Shown here: one piece after another, positions 44,787 to 55,738 of the stretch
Position numbering within the stretch: position 1 is the first letter of the stretch
How the letters are laid out: every line of letters starts with the position of its first letter
Assembly (NCBI GenBank): GCA_025964675.1
Contig: JAOPYI010000238.1
Coordinates: 62,001-126,000 of the forward strand
From: Sphaerisporangium sp.
Lineage (GTDB): Bacteria > Actinomycetota > Actinomycetes > Streptosporangiales > Streptosporangiaceae
DNA length: 64,000 nucleotides
Reading direction: 5' to 3'
Notes under the pieces: generated by a model
What the model saw: the letters and a program-made list of their open reading frames with translations, nothing else
Told to the model about the DNA's origin: nothing
Databases searched by the model: none
Program-made: the position numbers and the translations under genes

Positions 44787-46171
44787 CACAAGCCCCCATC
44801 GTCATCGAGAACGCCGCCATCGCCCCGGTCGTCGGGCCGGAGATCAGCCGTGGGTACATCCACATCCAGGACGGCCGGATCGCCGCGCTCGGCCCAGGCC
44901 CCGCCCCTGACGTGCCGGGCGCCACGCGCGTCGACGGCGCGGGCTGCCTGGCGACTCCGGGCCTGGTCAACACCCACCACCACCTCTACCAGTGGGCCTC
45001 CCAGGGCGTGGCCCAGGACGCCACGCTGTTCGAGTGGCTCACGGCGCTCTACCAGGTGTGGGCCGCCATGGACGCCGAGGTCGTGAAGGGCGCGGCGACC
45101 GCCGGGCTCGGCTGGCTCGCGCTGTCGGGCTGCACCACGACCACCGACCACCACTACATCTTCCCCAAGGGCAGGGGCGACCTGTTCGCCGCCGAGATAG
45201 AGGCGGCCCGCGACCTCGGCCTGCGCTTCCACCCGTGCCGCGGCTCGATGGACCGGGGCGTCTCCCAGGGCGGCCTGCCGCCGGACGAGGTCGTCGAGGG
45301 CCTGGACGAGATCCTCGCCGCCACGGCCGACGCCATCGACACCTACCACGACCCCTCGCCCGGCTCGAAGCTCCGCGTCGCCGTGGCGCCGTGCTCGCCG
45401 TTCTCGGTCAGCGGCGACCTGATGACCGAGTCGGCGGCGCTCGCACGGTCCAAGGGCGTACGCCTGCACACCCACCTGTGCGAGACCGTCGACGAGGAGG
45501 AGCACTGCCTGGAGCAGATGGGCTGCACCCCGGTCGACTACATGGAGAAGCTCGGCTGGCTCGGCCCCGACGTCTGGGTGGCCCACGCCGTCCACCTCCA
45601 CGACCGCGACATCCGTCGCTTCGCCGACACCGGGACCGGCTCCGCCCACTGCCCTAGCTCCAACGGCCGCCTCGGGGCGGGCATCGCCCGCGTGTCCGAG
45701 ATGCTGCGCGCCGGGGCGATCGTCGGCCTCGGCGTGGACGGCAGCGCGTCCAGCGAGCTCACGCCCCTCGCGGGCGAGATGCGGCAGGCACTGCTGTTCC
45801 AGCGCGCCCGGTACGGGCCGAGGGCGCTCACCGCGCGCCAGGCGCTCGAGATCGGCACCATGGGTGGCGCCCGGTGCCTCGGACGCCAGGACGAGATCGG
45901 CTCGCTGGAGCCGGGGAAGCTCGCCGACATCGTCCTGTGGCGGGTCGACGGCTTCGCGGCGGCGGTCGAGGATCCGGTGTGCGCGCTTGTCTTCGGCGCG
46001 ACGCCGCCGGTCGCGCGCGTGCTCGTGGGGGGTGAGACCGTGGTGGAGGACGGCGAGCTGCGTACCGTCTCGCACGACGCCGCCGGCCGCGCGGGCGCGG
46101 ACGCCCACCACCGCCTGACCCGGCTCGCCGCCGACAGAGGATTCACCGTGAACCAGGAGGTCCGCGAGTGA
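44783..46171 (+). CDS. 8-oxoguanine deaminase (amidohydrolase)
   Basis: This 462-residue amidohydrolase probably converts 8-oxoguanine (or guanine) to urate (or xanthine), feeding the pathway. Metal-site motifs are NTHHHLYQWAS (about residue 66), HTHLCET, HAVHLHD and GLGVDGSASSE. The HHLYQW stretch and length place it in the TrzN/8-oxoguanine deaminase group rather than classic guanine deaminase. It starts at GTG 44783 inside the iron-sulfur gene stop. A 100-base gap with ribosome-binding-site-like repeats precedes glycerate kinase. Confidence 0.88.
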   Translation: MTQAPIVIENAAIAPVVGPEISRGYIHIQDGRIAALGPGPAPDVPGATRVDGAGCLATPGLVNTHHHLYQWASQGVAQDATLFEWLTALYQVWAAMDAEVVKGAATAGLGWLALSGCTTTTDHHYIFPKGRGDLFAAEIEAARDLGLRFHPCRGSMDRGVSQGGLPPDEVVEGLDEILAATADAIDTYHDPSPGSKLRVAVAPCSPFSVSGDLMTESAALARSKGVRLHTHLCETVDEEEHCLEQMGCTPVDYMEKLGWLGPDVWVAHAVHLHDRDIRRFADTGTGSAHCPSSNGRLGAGIARVSEMLRAGAIVGLGVDGSASSELTPLAGEMRQALLFQRARYGPRALTARQALEIGTMGGARCLGRQDEIGSLEPGKLADIVLWRVDGFAAAVEDPVCALVFGATPPVARVLVGGETVVEDGELRTVSHDAAGRAGADAHHRLTRLAADRGFTVNQEVRE

Positions 46172-46271
46172 TGTCAGGCCGGACGCTTCGATATGGTCCA
46201 CGCGTGAAGCCAAGCCCGATGGACCCGGAGGTCCCCATGACGTCAGGGCGTGCGCACCCGGAGGTTCGCGC

Positions 46272-47420
46272 GTGACGCCGGGCCACGTGCTCGTCGCGCC
46301 GGACAAGTTCAAGGGGTCGCTCAGCGCCGTCGAGGTCGCGCGCCGGGTGGCGGCGGGCCTGCGCGCCGCGCGGCCGGATGTGCCGGTCGTCACCATGCCG
46401 GTCGCCGACGGCGGGGACGGCACGGTCGAGGCGGCCGTGGCCTGCGGGTTCCAGCGGGTCGAGGCCGTCGCCTCCGGCCCGGCCGGAGACCCGGTGACCG
46501 CGGCGTACGGCTTCCGGGACGGTGTCGCGGTGGTCGAGCTCGCCGAGGCCTCGGGCCTTCATCGTCTCCCCGGCGGTCGCCTCGCGCCTCTCACCGCCAC
46601 CAGCCACGGCACCGGCGACCTGATCGCGGCGGCGCTGCGCCGGGGACCGCGGCAGGTGGTGCTCGGCCTCGGCGGCAGCGCCTGCACCGACGGCGGATCC
46701 GGCATGATGCGCGCCCTCGGCGTCCGCCTCCTCGACGCGCGCGGCCACGAGCTGCCGCCCGGAGGCGGAGCCCTCGCCGACCTGAGCACCCTCGACCTCT
46801 CCGGGTTCGTACGGCCCGGCGGCACCGGCTTCGTCGTCGCCAGCGATGTGGACAACCCCTTGCTCGGTTCGGAGGGCGCGGCGGCGGTGTACGGGCCGCA
46901 GAAGGGCGCGGGTCCGGACGAGCTGCCGAGGCTGGAGCAGGGGCTGGCCCGCTGGGCCGAGATCGTCGAGCGCGAGCTCGGAGTACGGGCGCGTGACATC
47001 CCGGGCGCCGGGGCGGCGGGCGGCGTCGGGTTCGCGGCCATGGCCTTCCTCGGCGCCGAGATCAGGCCCGGTATCCGCCTCCTGCTTGACCTGCTCGGTT
47101 TCTCGGCGCGGCTCTCCGGCGCGCGGCTCGTGATCACCGGCGAGGGCTCGCTCGACACCCAGACGCTCCGGGGCAAGGCCCCGGCCGGGGTCGCGGCGGC
47201 GGCCACCCTCGCGGGAGTGCCCGTGATCGCCGTGTGCGGACGCCGGGCGCTCACGGGCGAGCAGCTCCGCGCGGCGGGCATCCAGGCGGCCTTCGCGCTG
47301 ACTGACCTTGAGAACGACGTGCGGCGCTGCATGGAGGAGGCGGGCCCTCTTCTGGAACGCCTCGCCACCACGCTGGCCGCCGACTGGCTCCCCTCGGCCC
47401 CCGTCCATGCCGCCGAGTGA
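46272..47420 (+). CDS. Glycerate kinase
   Basis: This 382-residue kinase of the GlxK/GarK family phosphorylates D-glycerate, the product of glyoxylate from allantoin through tartronate semialdehyde. Motifs are [44 protein letters not shown] and [20 protein letters not shown] 46272 has CGGAGG 7 bases upstream. Its stop overlaps the allantoinase GTG (GTGA). The carboligase and reductase needed to make glycerate are not in the window. Confidence 0.92.
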   Translation: MTPGHVLVAPDKFKGSLSAVEVARRVAAGLRAARPDVPVVTMPVADGGDGTVEAAVACGFQRVEAVASGPAGDPVTAAYGFRDGVAVVELAEASGLHRLPGGRLAPLTATSHGTGDLIAAALRRGPRQVVLGLGGSACTDGGSGMMRALGVRLLDARGHELPPGGGALADLSTLDLSGFVRPGGTGFVVASDVDNPLLGSEGAAAVYGPQKGAGPDELPRLEQGLARWAEIVERELGVRARDIPGAGAAGGVGFAAMAFLGAEIRPGIRLLLDLLGFSARLSGARLVITGEGSLDTQTLRGKAPAGVAAAATLAGVPVIAVCGRRALTGEQLRAAGIQAAFALTDLENDVRRCMEEAGPLLERLATTLAADWLPSAPVHAAE

Positions 47421-48817
47421 CCCGAATGCCGGACGACCACGCTCCCACGACCCCCGCCCGCCTGGGTGCCCCCATCCTTGTGACTGACCTGCCAATGTCC
47501 GTGAGTGAGCGGGTGCCGGTAAGCGGCTTCGATCTTGTCGTGCGGTCGCGGCGGGTGGTGCTGCCCGGCGGGGAGCGTCCGATGGCGGTGGCCGTGCGGG
47601 GCGGTGCCGTCGCGGCGCTCCTGCCGTACGACGACCCCGCGCCGGCCGCCGAGCAGGTCGATCTCGGAGATGTGTGCCTGCTGCCCGGGCTGGTCGACAC
47701 TCATGTCCACGTCAACGAGCCCGGCCGTACGGAGTGGGAGGGGTTCGCGACGGCGACCAGGGCGGCGGCGGCCGGGGGCGTGACGACGATCGTCGACATG
47801 CCGCTCAACTCGCTGCCGCCGACGGTCGACGTGGACGCCCTCGCGGTCAAGCGGGCGGCGGCAGCCGGCCAGTGCGCCGTCGACGTGGGCTTCTGGGGTG
47901 GCGCCATCCCCGGCAACGCCGCCGAGCTGAGGCCGCTGCACGAGGCGGGCGTGTACGGCTTCAAGTGCTTCCTGTCGCCGTCTGGCGTGGAGGAGTTCCC
48001 GCCGCTCGACGCCGAGGGCCTGCGTACGGCGATGCGCGAGGTGGCGGCCTTTGAAGGGCTCATGGTGGTCCACGCAGAGGACCCGGCGCTGCTCACCGAA
48101 CCTCTCGGCCCGACATATCCGGAATTTCTTGACTCGCGGCCGGGTGAGGCCGAGCGCCGGGCCGTCGAGCGCGTCATCGCCGTGGCCCGCGAGACCGGCG
48201 CGCGGGTCCACATCCTCCACGTGTCCTCCGCCTCCTGCCTCGAGCCGCTGGAGGCCGCCCAGCGCGACGGGGTGCGGATCACCGCCGAGACGTGCCCCCA
48301 CTACCTGACCCTCACCGCCGAGCAGGTGCGCGGTCCGGAGTTCAAGTGCTGCCCCCCGATCAGGGACGCGGGCAACCGCGACGGGCTGTGGCAGGGGCTG
48401 GTGGCGGGCGTGCTGAGCTGCGTCGTCTCCGACCACTCGCCCTCCACACCCGACCTGAAGGTGCCCGACTTCGCCGCCGCCTGGGGCGGAATCTCCTCGC
48501 TCCAGCTCGGCCTCCCCGCCGTGTGGACCGAGGCCCGGTCACGGGGGCATGAGCTGGCCCGAGTCATCGACTGGATGTCCGGGCGGCCCGCCGCCCTGGT
48601 CCGGCTCTCGGCCAAGGGGGGCATCGTGGTGGGTGGCGACGCCGACCTGGTGGCCTTCGACGACACGGCGGAGTTCACCGTGGACGTGACCGAGCTGCGC
48701 CACCGCAACCCCGTGACCCCGTACCACGGGCGCACGCTGACCGGTGTGGTACGTGCCACCTGGCTGCGCGGGCGTGCCGTGACCGACACCGTCCCACCCT
48801 TCGGAGAGCTTCTGTGA
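47417..48817 (+). CDS. allB: Allantoinase
   Basis: This 466-residue amidohydrolase opens the hydantoin ring of allantoin to allantoate. Metal ligands appear in [19 protein letters not shown] (about residue 92), the lysine that should be carboxylated in GFKCFLSP, and VVHAEDP, ETCPHYL, VSDHSPS. GTG 47417 overlaps the preceding stop like other genes of the operon. Family members usually start near the ATG at 47495, so about 26 N-terminal residues may not be translated. Stop overlaps the allantoicase GTG. Confidence 0.93.
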   Translation: MTRMPDDHAPTTPARLGAPILVTDLPMSVSERVPVSGFDLVVRSRRVVLPGGERPMAVAVRGGAVAALLPYDDPAPAAEQVDLGDVCLLPGLVDTHVHVNEPGRTEWEGFATATRAAAAGGVTTIVDMPLNSLPPTVDVDALAVKRAAAAGQCAVDVGFWGGAIPGNAAELRPLHEAGVYGFKCFLSPSGVEEFPPLDAEGLRTAMREVAAFEGLMVVHAEDPALLTEPLGPTYPEFLDSRPGEAERRAVERVIAVARETGARVHILHVSSASCLEPLEAAQRDGVRITAETCPHYLTLTAEQVRGPEFKCCPPIRDAGNRDGLWQGLVAGVLSCVVSDHSPSTPDLKVPDFAAAWGGISSLQLGLPAVWTEARSRGHELARVIDWMSGRPAALVRLSAKGGIVVGGDADLVAFDDTAEFTVDVTELRHRNPVTPYHGRTLTGVVRATWLRGRAVTDTVPPFGELL

Positions 48818-49845
48818 CATCCTCCCAGGGCCGCACGGCCGCCTCCCGCCGTTTTCCACCTGCGGAAAGCGGATCGCGAATGTCCCGCTTGCCCGACCTG
48901 GCGCTGCGTTCTCACGGCGGATCGGTGGTGGCGGCCAGCGACGAGTCCTTCGCCGAGCGGCAGTCGCTGATCAGGCCGGGAGCCCCCGCGTTCCAGCCCG
49001 GCACCTTCAGCGCCAGAGGCCAGGTCTACGACGGCTGGGAGACCCGGCGGCGCCGTGACCCCGGCCATGACTGGGCGATCGTACGGCTGGGCATGCCCGG
49101 CGTGATCCGCGGCGTGGTGGTGGACACGGCGTGGTTCACCGGCAACTACCCGCCCTTCGCCTCCGTCGAGGCATGCGAGGCCGGCGGCTACCCCTCGGTG
49201 GACGAGCTCCAGGACGCCGCCTGGGTGGAGATCGTGCCGAGGAGCCCGCTGACCGGGGACGCCGCGCACGAGTTCGCCGTGGACGACGGCCGCCGGTTCA
49301 CCCACGTACGGCTCAACATCTTCCCCGACGGCGGTGTCGCGCGGTTGCGCGTCCACGGCGAGGTGGTGCCCGACCTCGCGCTGTACAAGGGGATGACCGT
49401 GGACCTGGCCGCCCTGGAGAACGGCGCCCTGGTGACCGGATGCTCCGACGAGTTCTACTCCTCACCCGCCAACATCATCGCCTCGGGGCTGCCACGGCAC
49501 CAGGCCGAGGGCTGGGAGACGGCCCGCCGGCGCGACGGCGGCAACGATTGGCTTACCGTACGGCTGGCGGTGCCGGGGGTCGTCCACGTCGCCGAGCTGG
49601 ACACCACCAACCTCGTGTACAACGCCCCGGGCGCCGCCTCGCTCGCCGGAGCCGTCGTCCCCGAGGGGCTGCCGGGGGAGGGCACCGAGTGGTTCGAGCT
49701 GCTTCCCCGGACGAGGCTCCAGCCGGACACCCGCCACAGGTTCCGCCTGCCCGGTGACCGCGTGGCGACCCACGTACGCCTCGACATCTACCCCGACGGT
49801 GGCATGGGCCGCCTCCGCCTCCACGGCACCCCGCAGGAGCCGTAG
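48814..49845 (+). CDS. alc: Allantoicase
   Basis: This 343-residue enzyme releases urea from allantoate, giving ureidoglycolate. It consists of two related beta-sandwich repeats: [21 protein letters not shown] (about residue 70) and [21 protein letters not shown] (about 230), each followed by LNIFPDGG or [11 protein letters not shown] 48814 overlaps the allantoinase stop; an ATG at 48880 is a possible alternative. It is the last gene of the operon. Ureidoglycolate lyase and urease genes are not in view. Confidence 0.93.
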   Translation: MTSSQGRTAASRRFPPAESGSRMSRLPDLALRSHGGSVVAASDESFAERQSLIRPGAPAFQPGTFSARGQVYDGWETRRRRDPGHDWAIVRLGMPGVIRGVVVDTAWFTGNYPPFASVEACEAGGYPSVDELQDAAWVEIVPRSPLTGDAAHEFAVDDGRRFTHVRLNIFPDGGVARLRVHGEVVPDLALYKGMTVDLAALENGALVTGCSDEFYSSPANIIASGLPRHQAEGWETARRRDGGNDWLTVRLAVPGVVHVAELDTTNLVYNAPGAASLAGAVVPEGLPGEGTEWFELLPRTRLQPDTRHRFRLPGDRVATHVRLDIYPDGGMGRLRLHGTPQEP

Positions 49846-49892
49846 GGAACTGACCGTCATTCACGGGACGGCCGGTGCCGTGTGCCCGTGGG

Positions 49893-51803
49893 TCAGTGCC
49901 AGATGGTTATGCGGGTGCCCGCCGGGGCCTGGCCCAAAGGGTTCTCGGCGACCACGGCCCCCGCGCCCGCGATCTTGCGTACCCGCACCTTGAAACCCGC
50001 CGTGCGCAGCTCGCTCGTCGCGTCCCTGATGTCCTTGAACCGGACGTCGGGGATGGCGACCAGGGCCTGGCCGGGCTGGACGTTGCTGGGGTTCTCCCAG
50101 GGCCAGTGGAATCCGGCGTCGGGGCCCTTCGAGCAGGTGAGCTGCACGGCCTGGCCGGCCGTCACCTCGGCGCGGGCGGCGGGGCTCTGGGCGATGACCG
50201 TGCCGGGCTGGGCGTTGTCGGTCTGCTGGACGACCGTGGAGTCGAAGCCCTTCTGCCGCAGGAAGGCGTCGGCCTGGTCGCACTGCATCTCGCTGACGTC
50301 CGGCATGAGCTGCCCCGCGCTCAGCACGAGCTCGACCCGCTTGCCCTCGGTCACCTTGGTGCCGACCTGCGGGCTCGTGCGCAGCACCAGGCCGCGCTGG
50401 ACGATGTCGCTCGCCACCCGGCTGACGGCGCCCGTGGTGAGGCCCGCGTCGGAGATCTTGGCGCGGGCGTCCGCCTCGGAGAGGTTGACGACGTTCGGCA
50501 CGGGGATCTTGACCGGCCCGGACGACGGGATGAGCGTGACGACGGCCCCGCTGAGCACCTGCTTGCCGGACTCCGGCTCGGTACGCAGCACCTTGTCCTC
50601 GGCGAGCTGCTTGTCGTGCTCCGCAGGCCCGATCTTGACGGCGAAGCCCTGTTTCTCGGCCTCCGACTTGGCGATCGTGATGTTCATGCCGAGCAGGTCG
50701 GGGACCTTGGTGTAGCGGCCCTCGGAGAACCACCAGCCCGTCCCGGCTATCGCCCCGACCATCACCACGGCAAGCGCGACGATGAACCAGTTGGGCCGGA
50801 AGCCGGCCTTCCGCCGCACCTCGGGAGAGGCGACCGCGGGGGCGGTCAGCATCTCGGTCCGCGAGTGGATCAGGGTGGGGTTGGCGGCCGGAGCGCCCAT
50901 GCCATGCGGCGCGGGGCCGGCCGCGCCGGTGGGCGGCCGCTGCGGCCCCATGTCGCGCGGGAGCATGCGATGGGCGTCCACGGCGGCGACCAGCAGCGCT
51001 GTGGCGTCGGCAGGACGGCGGTTCGGGTCGCGGTCCGTCGCCGACAGCACCAGCGTGTCGAGCACGGGAGGGCCCCCCGCGACCAGCGACGACGGCGCGG
51101 GCACCCGGTCGTGGACGTGCCGGTAGGCCACCGACATGGGGTTGTCGCCCTGGTAGGGCTGCTGCCCGGTCAGCAGCTCGAACAGCATCACCCCGGCGGC
51201 GTAGACGTCGCTGCGCGCGTCGGCGACCCCGGCGGTCACCTGCTCGGGCGACATGTAGGCGATCGTGCCGATCATGACGCCGGTCTTGGTCTGGTTGCCG
51301 GCCTCGATGGCACGGGCCAGCCCGAAGTCGACGACCTTGACCCGGCCGTCGTCGGAGAGCAGGACGTTCTCCGGCTTGACGTCCCGGTGCACCATGCCCG
51401 CCTGGTGGGCGGCCCCGAGGGCGGCCAGCACCGGGATCATGATCTCCAGGGCCTCACGGGCCGGGAGGCGCTTCCGCTCGCGCAGCACGTCGCGAAGGGT
51501 GCGCCCGGGGACGTACTCCATCGACAGGTAGACGTGGGCGCCGTCCGTGCCCTGATCGAACACATGCACCACGTTGGGGTGCGACAGGCTGGCCACCGAC
51601 TTGGCCTCGCCGATGAATCGCCGCACGAAGTCGGGGTCCTCAGCCAGCGAGCGATGCATGACCTTCAGGGCCACCGTGCGGTCCAGCCGGATGTCCAGGG
51701 CCAGATAGACGGCCGCCATCCCGCCCCGGGCGATCCGGGACTCAACGCGATAGCGCCCGTCCAGCAGCCGCCCTACAAGGGGGTCCGCAACCGTCGTGTC
51801 CAC
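49893..51803 (-). CDS. PASTA-domain Ser/Thr protein kinase
   Basis: This 636-residue membrane kinase has a cytoplasmic Hanks-type domain (K47 in ALKVM, HRD at 139-141 as HRDVKPEN, DFG at 159-161, SPEQ activation end), a Pro-rich juxtamembrane linker, one transmembrane helix (about 339-359) and four extracellular PASTA repeats (about 362-636) that can bind peptidoglycan fragments or lipid II. Relatives control cell wall synthesis and growth. I chose GTG 51803, 7 bases after TAAACT, as a leaderless start; the longer frame to 51908 overlaps thiG. It follows thiO-thiS-thiG on the same strand. The Rv2175c-like gene nearby encodes a relative of the known substrate of mycobacterial PknL. Confidence 0.92.
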   Translation of the reverse strand: MDTTVADPLVGRLLDGRYRVESRIARGGMAAVYLALDIRLDRTVALKVMHRSLAEDPDFVRRFIGEAKSVASLSHPNVVHVFDQGTDGAHVYLSMEYVPGRTLRDVLRERKRLPAREALEIMIPVLAALGAAHQAGMVHRDVKPENVLLSDDGRVKVVDFGLARAIEAGNQTKTGVMIGTIAYMSPEQVTAGVADARSDVYAAGVMLFELLTGQQPYQGDNPMSVAYRHVHDRVPAPSSLVAGGPPVLDTLVLSATDRDPNRRPADATALLVAAVDAHRMLPRDMGPQRPPTGAAGPAPHGMGAPAANPTLIHSRTEMLTAPAVASPEVRRKAGFRPNWFIVALAVVMVGAIAGTGWWFSEGRYTKVPDLLGMNITIAKSEAEKQGFAVKIGPAEHDKQLAEDKVLRTEPESGKQVLSGAVVTLIPSSGPVKIPVPNVVNLSEADARAKISDAGLTTGAVSRVASDIVQRGLVLRTSPQVGTKVTEGKRVELVLSAGQLMPDVSEMQCDQADAFLRQKGFDSTVVQQTDNAQPGTVIAQSPAARAEVTAGQAVQLTCSKGPDAGFHWPWENPSNVQPGQALVAIPDVRFKDIRDATSELRTAGFKVRVRKIAGAGAVVAENPLGQAPAGTRITIWH

Positions 51804-51810
51804 GGGAGTG

Positions 51811-51816
51811 AGTTTA
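51811..51816 (-). promoter_or_regulatory. -10 box for leaderless kinase mRNA
   Basis: TAAACT on the minus strand lies 7 bases before GTG 51803. No ribosome-binding site occurs between them. Confidence 0.45.
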
Positions 51817-51888
51817 CGGGCGGTTTGCCAGGGGGAGGGCAAGCACATCCCAAACCGATGCCGACATGTTTTCCCGACAGTAAGGGGT

Positions 51889-52930
<1,042 letters not shown>

Positions 52931-52992
52931 CGCGTTTCCGGGGCGGGTGTCCCTGACCGGCGGCCAGGGGAGGAGCCCCGTTCCTCCTTCGT

Positions 52993-54273
52993 TCATCGGT
53001 GAGGGTCGACGGAGTCATGGCGGCTGAACCGCAGGGGGGAGCAGATCGCCGCCACGGGCGGTTCCGAAGCAGGCCCCGGCTGCCGTCCGGAGCGTTGGGC
53101 CGGGTCGTCGCCGAGGTCCATCGCCAGCTCGGCGGCGACGAAGTCGGCGGTGAGGGGAGAGAGCAGGACGCCGCCACGGTGGTGCCCGGTGGCGAGCATC
53201 AGCCCTTCCAGGGCCGTCCGCCCGATGACGGGAAGGTTGTCGGGGGTCCCCGGGCGCAGGCCGGCCGACACGTCGGCGACCTCCAGCTCGGTCACGCCGG
53301 GTACGAGCTGGCGCGCGTCGCGGAGCAGCTCCCACAGGCCGCCGGCGGTCACCCGGGTGTCGAACCCCATCTCCTCCTGGGTCGCGCCGAGCACGATCTC
53401 CCCGTCGCCGCGCGGCACCATGTACACCCCGGACCCGTGGACCACCCCGCGCACGCAGCGGCCGAGGAACCCGGGGGCGCCCCGCAGCCGCATGATCTGG
53501 CCCTTGACCGGGCGCACCGGCGGCAGCACCTCCGGTGGCACGCCGTCCAGCGACCCCGACCAGGCCCCGGCCGCCAGGACGACCCGGTCCGCGCCGATCG
53601 CCCCGCCACCCGCCGTCCGCACCCCGCGCACCACGTCACCCTCGACGACCAGGCCCGAGACGCGCTCGGCCACCATGGTCACCCCCCGGCGCGACAGCGC
53701 GGCGAGCAGGGCGGCCGTCACCCGGCGCGGGTCCACCCAGGCGTCGCCGGAGGCCAGGACGCCGCCACGCACGGAAGGGGCGAGCATCGGCTCCGCGCGG
53801 CGGCACTCGCGTCCGGTCAGGCGCTCCACGGGGAGCGAGAGTTTCTCCATGAAGCCGGCCACCTCCCCGAGCGCCGCCAGGTCGTCGGCGCCGAAGGCGA
53901 CGTCCAGCGTGCCGTCGGTGCGGTAGTCGACGTCCCTGCCGGACTCCTCCGACAGCTCGGCGGCGAAGCCGGGCCATCGGGCAAGGGAGGCGAGGCCGAG
54001 CCGGAGCAGGGGCTCCTCGGTGTAGGTGACCTCGCTCACCGGGGCGAGCATCCCCGCCGCCGCGTGTGACGCTCCGGATCCGGGTGCGGGGTCGGCCACG
54101 GTGACGGCGTACCCGCGCTGCGCGGCGCGCCAGGCGACGGACAGGCCCACCACTCCACCGCCCACGACCAGCACATCCGCGTGCGGCCCGTTCGCGTATC
54201 TTGTCCCCGGGTATGGCGCGTTCTGCCGCGAGGCCTCCGCATGCGGAGGTACGTTCACATGTGGCACGTTCAC
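52993..54273 (-). CDS. thiO: Glycine oxidase ThiO
   Basis: ThiO is a FAD amine oxidase that converts glycine to the imine used for the thiazole ring. The 426-residue protein has the FAD dinucleotide motif VVGGGVVGLSVAWRAAQRGY (about residue 36), SGASHAAAGMLAP, and the C-terminal DAO motif GLRPGTPDNLPVIGRT with ATGHHRGGVLLSP. The frame is open to 54300, but those codons lie inside the TPP riboswitch, so I start at GTG 54273 just past it. The first gene of the thiO-thiS-thiG operon. Confidence 0.9.
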   Translation of the reverse strand: MNVPHVNVPPHAEASRQNAPYPGTRYANGPHADVLVVGGGVVGLSVAWRAAQRGYAVTVADPAPGSGASHAAAGMLAPVSEVTYTEEPLLRLGLASLARWPGFAAELSEESGRDVDYRTDGTLDVAFGADDLAALGEVAGFMEKLSLPVERLTGRECRRAEPMLAPSVRGGVLASGDAWVDPRRVTAALLAALSRRGVTMVAERVSGLVVEGDVVRGVRTAGGGAIGADRVVLAAGAWSGSLDGVPPEVLPPVRPVKGQIMRLRGAPGFLGRCVRGVVHGSGVYMVPRGDGEIVLGATQEEMGFDTRVTAGGLWELLRDARQLVPGVTELEVADVSAGLRPGTPDNLPVIGRTALEGLMLATGHHRGGVLLSPLTADFVAAELAMDLGDDPAQRSGRQPGPASEPPVAAICSPLRFSRHDSVDPHR

Positions 54274-54281
54274 CTGAGGTC

Positions 54282-54371
54282 CCGCTCCCTTCGCCGGCAT
54301 GATCCGGATCAGGTTTCTGGCGGTCGAGGGCCCTGAGCCCTCCTCTCAGCCCGGTCTCGCCGGACTCCCGC
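54282..54371 (-). promoter_or_regulatory. TPP (THI element) riboswitch
   Basis: On the minus strand the conserved cores appear in order: GGGCTGAGAGGAGGG (pyrimidine-sensing helix) near 54330 and AAACCTGATCCGGATCATG with GCCGGCGAAGGGAG (pyrophosphate-sensing helix and closing stem) near 54290-54310. It lies directly before thiO, so thiamine pyrophosphate should repress thiO-thiS-thiG, probably by covering the ribosome-binding purines. Confidence 0.92.
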
Positions 54372-54387
54372 GCGTGCTGACGGCACC

Positions 54388-54393
54388 AGCCTA
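54388..54393 (-). promoter_or_regulatory. -10 box of the riboswitch-thiO transcript
   Basis: TAGGCT on the minus strand lies about 17 bases before the first riboswitch stem. A matching -35 is not clear. Confidence 0.4.
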
Positions 54394-54507
54394 TTCCTGC
54401 CTCGGTACGGCTTGCGCACCCGCTTGAGAGTTCTCATCACTGCGTGTGTGCGACGGTGAGCCAATTCGTTACCAAATCGCCGTTAGCGGGTTACCCGACA
54501 TCCCGCT

Positions 54508-54513
54508 TAGGGT
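54508..54513 (+). promoter_or_regulatory. -10 box for leaderless ferredoxin-reductase-like mRNA
   Basis: TAGGGT is 6 bases before GTG 54520 and no ribosome-binding site intervenes. Confidence 0.5.
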
Positions 54514-54519
54514 CAGGAT

Positions 54520-55689
54520 GTGAATCATGTCGTGGTGGTTGGCGCCGGGCTGGCCGGCGTGCGGAGTGTCGAGGCGCTGCGGGCGCGCGGGTACCACGGG
54601 CACGTCACCCTGATCGGAGACGAGAACCATCGCCCCTATGATCGTCCGCCTCTGTCGAAGGCCGTGCTGCTCGGCGATCTGGATTCGACGGTCGTCGACT
54701 CCGACCTCGGCGCGCTCGATGTCGACCTGCGCACCAGCGTGTCCGCCAAGGGCCTTCGCGAGGGCGCGCTGGAGACCACCGAGGGCGAGCTGGAGTACGA
54801 CGGCCTGATCATCGCGACCGGCGCGGCCCCCATCAGGCTGCGCGGCGAGGGCACCCAGCACGTGCTCCGCACCATCGACGACGCCCTCGCCCTCCGCCGC
54901 CTGCTGACCCCGGGGGCGCGCGTGGTCGTCGTCGGCGCGGGCTGGATCGGCGCCGAGGTCTCCACGGCGGCGCGGCGCGCCGGGTGCGAGGTGACCGTCG
55001 TGGAGGCCGCCCAGTCGCCCCTGGCGGTGGCCCTCGGCACCGAGGTGGGCGCCCGGACCGTGCCGTGGTACACCGAGGCGGGCATCGATCTCAGGCTCGG
55101 CACGATGGTCGGCTCGGTCGACCCCGGCGGCCTGACCATGATGGACGGCTCCTGGATCCCGGCCGACGTGGTGGTGACGGGCGTCGGCGTGCGCCCGGCC
55201 GTCGGATGGCTCGCGGGATCGGGCATCGAGGTCGACAACGGGGTCCTCGTCGACGAGCACCTGCGCACCTCGGTGGAGGGCGTGGTCGCGGTCGGCGACT
55301 GCGCCAACTGGTGGTCCCGGCGTTTCGGCCGCCGCATGCGGGTCGAGCACTGGGACACCGCGCTGAACGCGCCCGAGACCGCGGTGGCCACCCTCCTCGG
55401 CGAGAACGCCGTCTACGACCCGGTGCCCTATTTCTGGTCCGAGCAGTTCGGCCGCATGCTGCAGTACGCCGGTCACCACGACGGGGCCCGGCTGGTCCTG
55501 CGGGGCGATCCGGCCGCGGACCGAAAGTGGGCGGCGTGCTGGCTTACCGACGACGCCCGGCTGGCGGCTATCCTTACCGTCGACCGCCCCCGTGACCTGG
55601 TGCAGGGCCGACGCATCGTCGAGGGGGGGCAAAGGCTCGATGTGGATCGCGCGATGGACCCCTCGATACCCTTGCGCGACTGCTTGTGA
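54520..55689 (+). CDS. FAD-dependent NAD(P)H oxidoreductase (ferredoxin reductase type)
   Basis: This 389-residue flavoprotein transfers electrons from NAD(P)H to a ferredoxin or similar partner. It has the FAD motif VVVGAGLAGVRSVEALRARG (residues 4-23), DRPPLSKAVL, ATGAAP, the NAD(P) motif VVVGAGWIGAEVSTAARRAG, and VVAVGDCANW. A C-terminal reductase domain follows (PYFWSEQFGRMLQYAG). GTG 54520 starts a probable leaderless message. Partner unknown. It is divergent from the TPP riboswitch. Confidence 0.88.
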   Translation: MNHVVVVGAGLAGVRSVEALRARGYHGHVTLIGDENHRPYDRPPLSKAVLLGDLDSTVVDSDLGALDVDLRTSVSAKGLREGALETTEGELEYDGLIIATGAAPIRLRGEGTQHVLRTIDDALALRRLLTPGARVVVVGAGWIGAEVSTAARRAGCEVTVVEAAQSPLAVALGTEVGARTVPWYTEAGIDLRLGTMVGSVDPGGLTMMDGSWIPADVVVTGVGVRPAVGWLAGSGIEVDNGVLVDEHLRTSVEGVVAVGDCANWWSRRFGRRMRVEHWDTALNAPETAVATLLGENAVYDPVPYFWSEQFGRMLQYAGHHDGARLVLRGDPAADRKWAACWLTDDARLAAILTVDRPRDLVQGRRIVEGGQRLDVDRAMDPSIPLRDCL

Positions 55690-55738
55690 AGCCCTGAGGG
55701 GTGTTTGAGAAGAGGCTCGACGTGGTAGTTGTGGTTCC

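Noticed and set aside
54274-54300. thiO start at ATG 54300
   Set aside because: This ATG is part of the conserved TPP riboswitch core, so translation should start downstream of it.
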